Source: Bacteroidia bacterium | Lineage (GTDB): Bacteria > Bacteroidota > Bacteroidia > SpSt-205 | NCBI GenBank assembly: GCA_026003235.1 | Contig: BPGW01000001.1 | Coordinates: 280,224-344,223, forward strand | Direction of reading: 5' to 3' | Length of the DNA: 64,000 bases | Shown: positions 49,422-58,781 of the stretch, piece by piece | Position numbering within the stretch: position 1 is the stretch's first letter | Layout: each line of letters starts with the position of its first letter | The notes under the pieces: model-generated | The model's database searches: none | Told to the model about the DNA's origin: nothing | The model's input: only the letters and a program-made list of their open reading frames with translations | Program-made: the position numbers and the translations under genes

Positions 49422-51063
49422 CCCTTCTCCTGCCTTGGGTAGCGTGCGGGCAGAGAGGAACCCTCGCCACGCCAGAGGGCAAGCGCCTTTACACGCGAGC
49501 CGATACGCTTTTGGGGTGTTTGCGCCCCGCCAGAACCGCCTGGGACGTAGTTCACTACGCTCTGGAAGTTACCCTATACCCCCAGCAAGAAGCCCTAAAA
49601 GGGCAGGTAACCTGCACTTTTCGCTGGCTGGGGGGCTCGGACGTTCTACAGCTTGACCTGGCGCAGGAACTTACTTTGAAGGAGATACAAGTAGATGGGG
49701 CTAAGGTGAGTTTTCGTCGGGAGCCTGGCACGCGAGCCATTTGGGTGAAGCTACCTCCTCAGGCTCGTCAATGGCCCGTGGGTTCGCTACACACTTGGCG
49801 TGCGGCCTACCAGGGCAAGCCCCGTAAGGCTCCTTTGCCCCCTTGGGATGGTGGGCTTGTCTGGAGTCGGACGCCCGATGGCCAGCCCTGGATTGGGGGT
49901 GGCATGCCAAGGGCTGGGGGCCAGCCTCTGGTGGCCCCTCAAAGACCACCTTTCCGACGAACCGGATAGCGTATCTCTTACTTTTTGTGTGCCGCCGCCC
50001 CTGCGTGTCATAGCCAACGGTCAGCCCGCCGGCCAATTCCTCAGGCACACCGACACCTGCTTTGTGTGGCGGGTGACCTACCCCATCAACACCTACAATG
50101 TCACCTTTTACGCCGCCCCCTCTTACATCGTGCAGGAAGATACCTTTCACTCCCTTAGTGGAGAGGTGGTGCCGCTTCGCTTTGCCCTCCTCCAAGCTCA
50201 CACCGACAAGGTAGCCTACTTGGCCGAACAGAGTAAAAAAGTGCTTCGGGCTTATGAGCACTATTTTGGCCCCTTTCCGGTGCCCAGGGATGGGTTCGGC
50301 CTGGTGGAATCCCCCTACTACGGCATGGAACACCAGAGCGCCATCGCCTACGGGAATCGCTTCCGCCTGGATAGAACGTGGGGCTTTGACTACATTATTC
50401 TCCACGAGACTGGGCACGAGTGGTGGGGTAACCACCTAACCGCCGCCGATAACGCCGACCTCTGGATCCAAGAGGGGTTTTGTACCTACGGCGAGTCCCT
50501 CTTTATGGAGTACTACCAGGGCTATTCAGCCGCTGTGAGGTATTTAGTCTCTCAGCGCGGACAAATCCAGAATCGGTTTCCTGTACAAGGTCCTTACTGC
50601 GTAAACGCCGACCAGACCCGCAACACCGACATTTACTACAAAACGGCGTGGATGCTGCACACGCTGCGTAGCCGAGTGGCCAACGATAGCTTATGGCTAC
50701 GGTGTTTGCGTGCGCTGCAGGATAGTTTTTCCTTTCGCACCGTGAGCCGGGCTGAAATCGTAGCTTTTATGGGGCGGCAGCTCAACCAAGACCTGGAGCC
50801 TTTCTTCCGGGCTTATTTGGACCACCTTAGGCCGCCGGTGCTCTCATACCGGGTGGTGCAGGAGGGAGAAAAGGGCGTTTCTCTTGGCACGCTGGATATG
50901 TGAGGAACCGGCTTTTGCAGGGCCGATGGAGTTTCTGGCGGGGGATAAGCGCTTGCGCTTTGAGCTGACCCAGCAGACTCAGCGATTCCCTTTGCCGGAG
51001 GGCGTGAAAGAAGTCTTGCCTGATCGCAGTCGCTTTTTGGTGGTGGTGACGGAGGAACCATGA
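49399..51063 (+). CDS. M1-family aminopeptidase, predicted lipoprotein, frameshifted twice in this sequence
   Basis: LLLPWVACGQ lipobox; DHLSDEPDSVSLTF; HETGHEWWGNHLTAADNADLWIQEGFCTYGESLF. +1 shifts near 49905 and 50888. Confidence 0.88.
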
Positions 51064-51596
51064 GGCCGTATTTTGAGGCGATGGCGGTCACGCCGCCCCA
51101 GCTCCAAGATCTGGACCGATGGACAGAACGGGCCCTCAAGCGGGGCGCTACCGCCTTGGTCTTGCGGCTTCTTCAACCGCCCTCTTGGGCGGCGCTGTGG
51201 GAATGGGCCCGGCGCTGGGAAGGGGTGCCCTGGATAGCTCATGCGCGCTGGGCCACCCACTGTGTGGGATCGGGACTGCACTTTTCCGCCCCTCCCCTCC
51301 CGCCAGGACCCAAACCCGACCCTTCTTACCTCTACGGTCAGTCTTGCCATACGCCGCAAGAGGTGCACCAAGCGGCCCCTTGGGCTTCTTATGTGTGGGT
51401 AGGGCCCTTTTTCCCTACGCCTTCGCACCCTGAGCAGTCCCGCTTTTTCTCCTTGGATGCGCTCAGAGACCTGGCTCAGGCACACCCCGACCTTCCTATA
51501 GTGGCCATTGGCGGCCTGGATAACGAAGAGCGCATACAAAAGGTGCTCCAAGCGGGGGCTCGCGGCTTTGCCGCCATTCGCTACTTTCTGGGCTAA
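51060..51596 (+). CDS. Thiamine-phosphate synthase/TenI-like protein
   Basis: LYGQSCHTPQEVHQAAPWASYVWVGPFFPTPSHPE...LPIVAIGGLDNEERIQKVLQAGARGFAAIRYF. Confidence 0.75.
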   Translation: MRPYFEAMAVTPPQLQDLDRWTERALKRGATALVLRLLQPPSWAALWEWARRWEGVPWIAHARWATHCVGSGLHFSAPPLPPGPKPDPSYLYGQSCHTPQEVHQAAPWASYVWVGPFFPTPSHPEQSRFFSLDALRDLAQAHPDLPIVAIGGLDNEERIQKVLQAGARGFAAIRYFLG

Positions 51597-51620
51597 CGGG
51601 TACGGCGTTATCTTTGCTCT

Positions 51621-53982
51621 ATGGCCCGAGTCAAGGAAACGGCTCTACCCGCTGGCCTTACCCGAGAAACCCTGCTGGAGGACTACTACATCGCTCACCT
51701 GAGCCGGCAGCTTAGCCTCATCGGCCGCAAAGAGGTGCTGACCGGCAAAGCCAAGTTCGGCATTTTTGGGGATGGAAAGGAGCTGCCCCAGCTTGCTATG
51801 GCAAAGGCCTTTCGCCCAGGGGATTTTCGCTCGGGATACTACCGCGATCAGACTTTCATGCTGGCGGCGGGGCTGCTGACCCCCGAAGCGTTCTTTGCTC
51901 AGCTGTATGCGGACACAGACCTGGCGCATGAACCAGCTTCTGGGGGGGCGCCAAATGAATAACCACTTCGCTACGCCTTTCCTGGATCAAGCAGGCCAAT
52001 GGCTTCCCCAGACTACCCGCAAAAATGTGGTCTCGGATGTCTCGCCCACCGCCAGCCAGATGCCCAGGGTGGTGGGGCTGGCTTGGGCTTCGGTTCTGTA
52101 CCGCAAGCTGCCTGAACTGGCTGCCCTCACAGCCTTTTCTCAGAACGGCGACGAAATAGCCTGGGCTACTATCGGAGACGCCAGCACCAGCGAAGGCCTC
52201 TTCTGGGAAGCTGTCAACGCCCTGGTGGTCCTCCAAGCGCCGGCCATCCTGTGCGTTTGGGACGATGGTTATGGCATCTCGGTTCCGGTAACCTACCAAA
52301 CCGCCAAAGGCAGCATCTCAGAAGCCTTAGCAGGCATGCGTACCCAACGCGGCAAACCAGGGCTGGCCGTTTACACCGTGAAAGGATGGGACTATCCGGC
52401 GCTGGTACGCACTTTTTCTGAAGCTGCGGCTCGTACCCGGGCCCTCCATGAGCCTGCCCTCATCCATGTGAACGAGCTGACGCAGCCTCAAGGTCACTCT
52501 ACCTCCGGCAGCCATGAACGCTACAAGTCCCCTGAGCGGCTGGAGTGGGAAAAAGCCCACGATGGCCTGGCGCGTTTTCGGGCGTGGCTGCTGGAAAATG
52601 GCATAGCTTCCGAAGCGGAGCTGGCCCAGATTGAAGAACGGGCCCTTCAGGAGGCTCGGGCTGCCCAGCGTCACGCATGGGAAGCGTACGTGCGGCCTAT
52701 CCAGGAATGGCATGCTGAGGTTTTGCGCCTCACCCCTCCCCTCCCAGAAAAAGCCGCCTTGGAAAAACTCAAACCCCTTACCTATCGCGAAGTCTTCGAG
52801 GCTGTTTTCCCCCTCCTCAGGCGCTACCGCAAAGAAGCGGCCCTGGAGCCTTTGCGCCGGCTGTATAAGGAAAAGTACGCCGAGCTGGAAAAGCGATACG
52901 ACACTTGGCTGTACCGAGGCACCGCCTTAGAGGTAGCGCCTGTGCCCCCTCGCTACCCTGCCCAGCCGGAGTGGGTGGAGGGCTTCCGGATCCTCAACGC
53001 GTGCTTTCGGGCGGCGTTGGCGCGGGATCCTCGGGTGGTGATTTTCGGTGAAGATGTCGGACGGCTCGGCGATGTCAACCAGGGCTGTGCGGGGCTGCAG
53101 GCTGAGTTCGGGCCCTTGCGCGTGGCTGATACCGGTATTCGGGAGGCCACCATCATCGGCCAAGGTATCGGGTTAGCCTTACGCGGCCTGCGCCCTATTG
53201 CCGAAGTGCAGTACCTGGACTATCTCCTCTATGCCGTCCAGATTCTCTCGGATGACGTGGCTACGCTTTCTTGGCGGACCGTAGGCCAGCAAAAGGTCCC
53301 CCTCATCGTGCGTACCCGAGGCCACCGCCTTGAAGGAATATGGCACTCTGGCTCTCCTATACAGCTACTCTTAGGCGCTCTGCGGGGAATGTACCTGCTG
53401 GTGCCTCGCAACATGACGCAGGCGGCAGGCTTGTACAATACCCTCCTGGCTGCCGACGAACCCGCCGTCCTCATTGAAGTGCTCAATGGGTATCGCATTC
53501 GTGAGCCCCTGCCCGAAAATGTGGGCGACTTTCGGGTGCCCCTCGGCCAGCCCGAAGTGCTGCGAGAAGGAACCGACGTAACCCTCCTCACCTATGGCGC
53601 TACCTGTCGCATCGCCTTGGAAGCGGCTCAGGACCTGGAAGAACTGGGCGTCTCCTGTGAAGTGATGGATGCTCAGACCCTTTTGCCTTTTGATGTGCAC
53701 GGCCTTGTCGGGCAGTCGCTGCGAAAAACCGGTCGCTTGGTGCTGGTAGATGAGGACGTCTCGGGGGGGGCTACAGGTTACCTCCTCTGGCATATCCTTG
53801 AAAAGCAAGGGGGGTACTTCTGGCTTGATTCTCCGCCTTTGACCTTGCCAGGTAAGGACCATCGCCCCGCCTACGGCTCCGACGGAGACTTTTTTTCCAA
53901 GCCCGACCGCCTCCAGATTGTAGAGCGAGTCTACAACCTGCTCCACGAAGCCGACCCAACCCGATTCCCAGCGTGGCTATAA
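51621..53982 (+). CDS. 2-oxo acid dehydrogenase E1, fused alpha and beta subunits, frameshifted once at ~51940
   Basis: E1 alpha [39 protein letters not shown]1 beta [26 protein letters not shown]...[13 protein letters not shown]; deleting one G from the G7 run gives [23 protein letters not shown]. Confidence 0.88.
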
Positions 53983-54825
53983 TCGTCGGATCTTGAGGCT
54001 GATATCTAAGGCCCGAGCGGAATGGGTGAGCGAACCGGCTGAAATATAGCGGGCTCCTGCTTCGGCGTAGGCACGGGCATTCTTGGGGGTAATGCCCCCT
54101 GAGACTTCTACGGGCAGGCGCCCTCCTATGTATTCCACGGCCCGGGCTACCTGTTCGGGCGTTAGGTTATCCAGCAAGAGCCGGTCCAAGTGCTCCGCAT
54201 AACCCAATGCCTCATGGATCTCCCGTAGGTTGCGCACCTCTACCACGATAGGGGCCTCCAGCCCTTGTGCGCTCCGGTAGGCTAAGACCCGTTCAATGGC
54301 TTGGCGCACCCCGCCGCATAGGTCTATGTGGTTGTCTTTGATGAGAAACTGGTCAAATAGCCCGAACCGGTGGTTTTTTCCCCCGCCTATCGTCACAGCC
54401 CATTTTTCCAGGGTGCGCCAAAGGGGGGTTGTCTTGCGGGTGTCCAAGATTTCACACCCTGTGCCCGCAAGGGCCTCTACATACGCTCGGGTAAGCGTGG
54501 CTATCCCACTTAGCCGCTGGAGGAGGTTGAGCACCAACCGCTCCCCTACAAGTAGGGTGTATGCGTTGCAATACACCTCAAAAGCGATTTCTCCAGGCCT
54601 GCAAGCCTCTCCGTCAGACTTGTGTATTTCAAGGCTTACACTTGTGTCAATAATAGAATACACTTTCTGGGCCCACTTCACGCCGGCCAGCACCCCTGTA
54701 TCTTTTACGATACATCTGCCGACAGCGGGGTAGTTTCCTGCTCCGATGGCCAGGCTGGTGATGTCGCCGCGCGAGCCAAGGTCCTCCGCCAGTGCTTGGG
54801 AAAGCAGGGTATCCAGGTCCAGCAT
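53977..54825 (-). CDS. nadC: Nicotinate-nucleotide pyrophosphorylase (carboxylating)
   Basis: ALAEDLGSRGDITSLAI...LNLLQRLSGIATLTRAYVEAL...ILDTRKTTPLWRTLEKWAVTIGGGKNHRFGLFDQFLIKDNHI. Confidence 0.95.
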   Translation of the reverse strand: MLDLDTLLSQALAEDLGSRGDITSLAIGAGNYPAVGRCIVKDTGVLAGVKWAQKVYSIIDTSVSLEIHKSDGEACRPGEIAFEVYCNAYTLLVGERLVLNLLQRLSGIATLTRAYVEALAGTGCEILDTRKTTPLWRTLEKWAVTIGGGKNHRFGLFDQFLIKDNHIDLCGGVRQAIERVLAYRSAQGLEAPIVVEVRNLREIHEALGYAEHLDRLLLDNLTPEQVARAVEYIGGRLPVEVSGGITPKNARAYAEAGARYISAGSLTHSARALDISLKIRRL

Positions 54826-54904
54826 AACCCAAAAGTAAAACAGCCGCCGGAGTTAGGCCTCCGAACGGCTGCACACACACTATGCGAGCGTCTCTGCGCC
54901 CTTT

Positions 54905-55297
54905 TTATTCTACCGGCTCAAAGCGAAGCTGATAGATCCAATATCGCCCACCCTGAAATCGTGTAAAAAAACTCACATCCCATTTTCCCTCCGAACTAAC
55001 GTAAGAGCCAATCGCGTAGAGCATATCTTCCGAGCGGCCTTTGTGAAAGAGCGTAAAAGTGGTGGGGGGGTTTTTCTCAAAGAACTCCTTCATTACGTAC
55101 TGGCCTTGTGTGCTGGAATAGATTCGGGGTCCCTCGTTTAGGAAGATCTCCACTTGAGGGGCAAAATAGGCGGCCAGAGCTCGGGCATCGCCCTGGCGCA
55201 GGGCCGCTTCTATGTGATGGAGGGCTTGGTCCGCGCTTTGCCAGGAGGAAAAGCTGCCTGCCAGCACGAACCACCCCCAAAGCCCCCAGCTTGCCAT
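54905..55297 (-). CDS. Small secreted DUF4783-like protein
   Basis: Signal peptide; HHIEAALRQGDARALAAYFAPQVEIFLNEGPRIYSSTQGQYVMKEFFEKNPPTTFTLFHKGRSEDMLYAIGSY. Confidence 0.6.
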   Translation of the reverse strand: MASWGLWGWFVLAGSFSSWQSADQALHHIEAALRQGDARALAAYFAPQVEIFLNEGPRIYSSTQGQYVMKEFFEKNPPTTFTLFHKGRSEDMLYAIGSYVSSEGKWDVSFFTRFQGGRYWIYQLRFEPVE

Positions 55298-55353
55298 GGT
55301 CTTAGCACTCCTTGCATAGACCGTGCCAAAAGGGGAGCTGTTACCTTTGCGCT

Positions 55354-56922
55354 ATGACGCAACAAGAGATAGAGCGGCTGCGAGAACAGGTTCGGGCAGG
55401 GGGGGGAGAAAAGGCCCTGGCCCGGCAAAAAGCCCAAGGTAAGTGGTCGGCGCGGGAGCGTGTGGCTTACCTCCTGGATGATCCTACGCAGGCCGTGGAA
55501 ATAGGGCTCTTTGCAGGCCATGAGTTGTACGAGGAAGCGTGCCCTGCAGGGGGAGTGGTGGTGGTGATAGGCAAGGTCCAAGGACGCCCTTGTGTGATCG
55601 TGGCAAACGACGCTACCGTCAAAGCCGGCGCATGGTTCCCTATCACCGCTAAAAAGAACCTCCGAGCCCAGGAAATAGCTATGCAGCACCGCATTCCGAT
55701 TCTTTATCTTGTGGATAGCGCCGGCGTCTACTTGCCCATGCAGGACGAAGTTTTTCCGGACAAAGAGCACTTTGGGCGTATCTTTCGCAATAACGCCGTG
55801 ATGAGTGCGATGGGCATTCCCCAATATGCGGCGATCATGGGGCCTTGTGTGGCAGGGGGAGCTTACTTGCCCATCATGAGCGACGAAGCCATCATCGTGG
55901 AGGGAACGGGTTCCGTCTTTCTGGCGGGGCCTTACCTGGTCAAGGCGGCCATTGGCGAAGAGACGGATGTAGAGACCTTAGGGGGGGCTCGCACCCATTC
56001 GCAGATTTCAGGCGTGACGGATTACCAAGCCCGAAGTGACCGGGAAGCCCTGGATCTGCTCAAGCGGCTTGTAGCCCAGACGCAGCGCCGCAGCAGCTTC
56101 CAGTGGGATCGTCAGCCGCCCCGGCCGCCTCGCATCCCCCCTGAAAAAATCCCTGAGCTGCTGCCCTCCGATCCGACCCGCCCTTACGACATGTATCCCA
56201 TCATAGAAGCGTTGGTGGACGAAGGGTCCTTCACCGAGTACAAGGCCGGGTACGGTAAAACCCTCATCACGGGCTATGCCCGCATTGAGGGATGGCCGGT
56301 AGGGATCGTGGCCAACCAGCGTATCGTCGTGAAGTCCGGCCGGGGTGAAATGCAATTCGGAGGGGTAATTTACTCCGACTCAGCCGACAAAGCCGCTCGC
56401 TTCATCCTAAACTGCAATCAAAAACAGATCCCTCTTGTTTTTCTGCAGGATGTGACGGGCTTCATGGTAGGCACTCGGTCGGAGCACGGGGGCATCATCA
56501 AGGACGGCGCCAAAATGGTCAACGCCGTAGCCAACAGCGTGGTGCCTAAGTACACGGTTATTGTGGGCAATTCGTACGGGGCCGGCAATTACGCCATGTG
56601 CGGGCGTGCTTACGACCCCTGGCTCATCGTGGGGTGGCCCACCGCCCGTATCGCCGTAATGGGAGGCACCCAAGCCGCCCAGACCCTCCTCCAAACCTAC
56701 AAAAAAGGCAAAGACCTCTCTGCGCAGGAAGAAAAAGCCCTCCTGGCTGAGATCCGCCAGAAATACGAGCGCCAGATGCAGCCTCTCTATGCCGCAGCTC
56801 GCCTCTGGATAGACGAACTCATCCTGCCCCACGAAACCCGCAAGTACCTCGCCCTGATGATTGAAGCGGCCGAATGGGGCTACCAGCCCAGGCCTTTCTC
56901 GGTTGGGGTGATCCAGACTTAA
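55354..56922 (+). CDS. Acyl-CoA carboxylase carboxyltransferase subunit (second copy)
   Basis: MTQQEIERLREQ...KWSARERVAYLLDDPTQAVEIGLFAGHELYEEACPAGGVVVVIGKVQG...DVTGFMVGTRSEHGGIIKDGAKMVNAVAN. Confidence 0.92.
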   Translation: MTQQEIERLREQVRAGGGEKALARQKAQGKWSARERVAYLLDDPTQAVEIGLFAGHELYEEACPAGGVVVVIGKVQGRPCVIVANDATVKAGAWFPITAKKNLRAQEIAMQHRIPILYLVDSAGVYLPMQDEVFPDKEHFGRIFRNNAVMSAMGIPQYAAIMGPCVAGGAYLPIMSDEAIIVEGTGSVFLAGPYLVKAAIGEETDVETLGGARTHSQISGVTDYQARSDREALDLLKRLVAQTQRRSSFQWDRQPPRPPRIPPEKIPELLPSDPTRPYDMYPIIEALVDEGSFTEYKAGYGKTLITGYARIEGWPVGIVANQRIVVKSGRGEMQFGGVIYSDSADKAARFILNCNQKQIPLVFLQDVTGFMVGTRSEHGGIIKDGAKMVNAVANSVVPKYTVIVGNSYGAGNYAMCGRAYDPWLIVGWPTARIAVMGGTQAAQTLLQTYKKGKDLSAQEEKALLAEIRQKYERQMQPLYAAARLWIDELILPHETRKYLALMIEAAEWGYQPRPFSVGVIQT

Positions 56923-56958
56923 ACCTCGTACCTTTGAGGCGGCTCTCATCTTTACGCT

Positions 56959-57507
56959 ATGGAAGCGTCTTTGCGGGAGCGCCTCCAGGCGGAGGAGACC
57001 CGCCTCGCTGCCTTTGAGGAGCTTGTCAAAGCTTACTATCCCCGCGTCAAGCGGTGGATCCAAGGCTGGGTAAAAGACCCCCAATGGGCCGAAGACCTGA
57101 CCCAAGAGACCTTTTTGCGGGCTTGGGAGAAATGCCATACCTTCCGGGGGGAAGCCGCTTTTTCCTCCTGGCTCTACACCCTTGCCCGGCGGGAAACGAT
57201 GCGTGCCCTTCAGAAAAGCCGGCGCCTGGCGTGGGCTCCCTGGCCGCAGGACGAGGAAGGCTTCCTTTACGAACCCCCTGCCGAGCCCAGCCTGGATTAC
57301 GAGCGATTTGAGCGAGAACTTGCCGCCACCGTAGCGGAGTTATCCGAACGGCAACGGACCGTATTCCAAGCAGCCTGGGAGGAGCACCTTCCTTACAAAG
57401 AAATAGCGGCGCGGCTGGGCCTGCGCGAAAACACCGTCAAAGCCCACCTCTTTCACATCCGGCAGCGGCTTTGGCGGCGCTTGCGTACCTGGCTCGGGGA
57501 GGAATAG
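56959..57507 (+). CDS. ECF-type RNA polymerase sigma factor
   Basis: WAEDLTQETFLRAWEKCHTFRGEAAFSSWLYTLARRETMRALQKSRR...LSERQRTVFQAAWEEHLPYKEIAARLGLRENTVKAHLFHIRQRL. Confidence 0.93.
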   Translation: MEASLRERLQAEETRLAAFEELVKAYYPRVKRWIQGWVKDPQWAEDLTQETFLRAWEKCHTFRGEAAFSSWLYTLARRETMRALQKSRRLAWAPWPQDEEGFLYEPPAEPSLDYERFERELAATVAELSERQRTVFQAAWEEHLPYKEIAARLGLRENTVKAHLFHIRQRLWRRLRTWLGEE

Positions 57508-57619
57508 CCCCCCCTTAGTAATGCAACTTTTGTTGTAACTTTGGCTCATGTGGGGACGGGCTCTGGGGGCTACCGCCTCTCAGTCAAGAATGAAACTTCT
57601 GCCCTACCTTTGCGGTTAT

Positions 57620-58777
57620 ATGGAGCGTATGCGCTGGCTGAGTGTGCTGGGGCTAGGCGGCACCGTGTGGGCTCAGATAGGTGCTGCGGCTAAGGCCCGA
57701 GCCACCGAACTCGCCCTTGAGGCGGCCGAAAAATCCGCCGCCTTTGACTGGACCGGCCTGCTATGGAAGCTCGTCTGGATAGAGACCCTTCTCATCGTGT
57801 TTTTGGCCTTCCGGCTGATCCAGCTCGTGGTGCAGTATACGGGTTATGACCCGTTTGCTCGGTGGGATCGCGACAAGGTCAACATGCGCCTTTGGATGGC
57901 GGTAGGATTGGGAGGGCTTTTCCTCGCGCTTTGGAGCACCTTCAAGTATGCTCCGCTCTACCTGCCGGAAGCCGCTTCTCGCCATGGGGTTCTCATTGAC
58001 GGCTTGCGCAATGGCATTATCTCCTTTACGTATCCCGCCTTTATCCTGGTGCATCTCATGCTCTTCTACATGATTTGGCGCTATTACAATGGGCGGGTTC
58101 GGGCAGCTGTCTATCAAGAGACCCATCATAAGCTGGAGTGGGCCTCTTTGATTGCGATTTCTATCCCGGTAGTGGCCATTGCGATTGCAGGCATCTACAT
58201 TTGGAGCTTACCTGTGCATGGCCAGAAGCCCGAGGCAGGTCAAAAGACCGTGGAAATAGAGGTGGTGGCCGAGCAATTTCAGTGGCGGGTGCGCTATCCT
58301 GGAGCGGACGGTAAGCTCGGTCGCTATCATTACACTTTGATTGGCGGCGAAAACGTGCTGGGGCTGGATTTCACCGACCCCAAAGCGCAGGATGACCTTT
58401 TGCCAGCTGCCAAAGAGATCCACCTGCCCGTGAATGCCCTTGTGACCATCCACGTGCGGTCTAAGGATGTGCTTCATTCCCTTTTCTTGCCGCATTTCCG
58501 CACCCATATCTATGCGGTGCCGGGCCAGAAAAACCAGGTCATGCTGGTGCCGACGATCACCACCAAGGAAATGCGGCGCAAGCTGGGCAAGCCCGACTTT
58601 GATTACGAGCTGGCGTGTAACCAGCTTTGTGGCGGCGCCCACTACAACATGCGCATGAAAGTGGTTGTAGAGTCGTGGGAGGAGTACCAAGCTTGGCTGG
58701 CTCAGCAGAAGCCTGCCTACCAGCCGGCCCAGCCCTCTACCCTCACCCAAGCTCGCCTATCTAACCTAAACTTATAA
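57620..58777 (+). CDS. coxB: Cytochrome c oxidase subunit II
   Basis: VVAEQFQWRVRYPGADGKLG, VLHSLFLPHFRTHIYAVPGQKNQV, CuA-site ELACNQLCGGAHYNMRMKV. Confidence 0.92.
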   Translation: MERMRWLSVLGLGGTVWAQIGAAAKARATELALEAAEKSAAFDWTGLLWKLVWIETLLIVFLAFRLIQLVVQYTGYDPFARWDRDKVNMRLWMAVGLGGLFLALWSTFKYAPLYLPEAASRHGVLIDGLRNGIISFTYPAFILVHLMLFYMIWRYYNGRVRAAVYQETHHKLEWASLIAISIPVVAIAIAGIYIWSLPVHGQKPEAGQKTVEIEVVAEQFQWRVRYPGADGKLGRYHYTLIGGENVLGLDFTDPKAQDDLLPAAKEIHLPVNALVTIHVRSKDVLHSLFLPHFRTHIYAVPGQKNQVMLVPTITTKEMRRKLGKPDFDYELACNQLCGGAHYNMRMKVVVESWEEYQAWLAQQKPAYQPAQPSTLTQARLSNLNL

Positions 58778-58781
58778 GCCT

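Noticed and set aside
51940-51960. G7 tract in E1 (and similar tracts) as phase-variable contingency loci
   Set aside because: Affected genes are housekeeping, tracts are often only 3-5 nt, and all breaks are in the same direction; sequence error explains them better.
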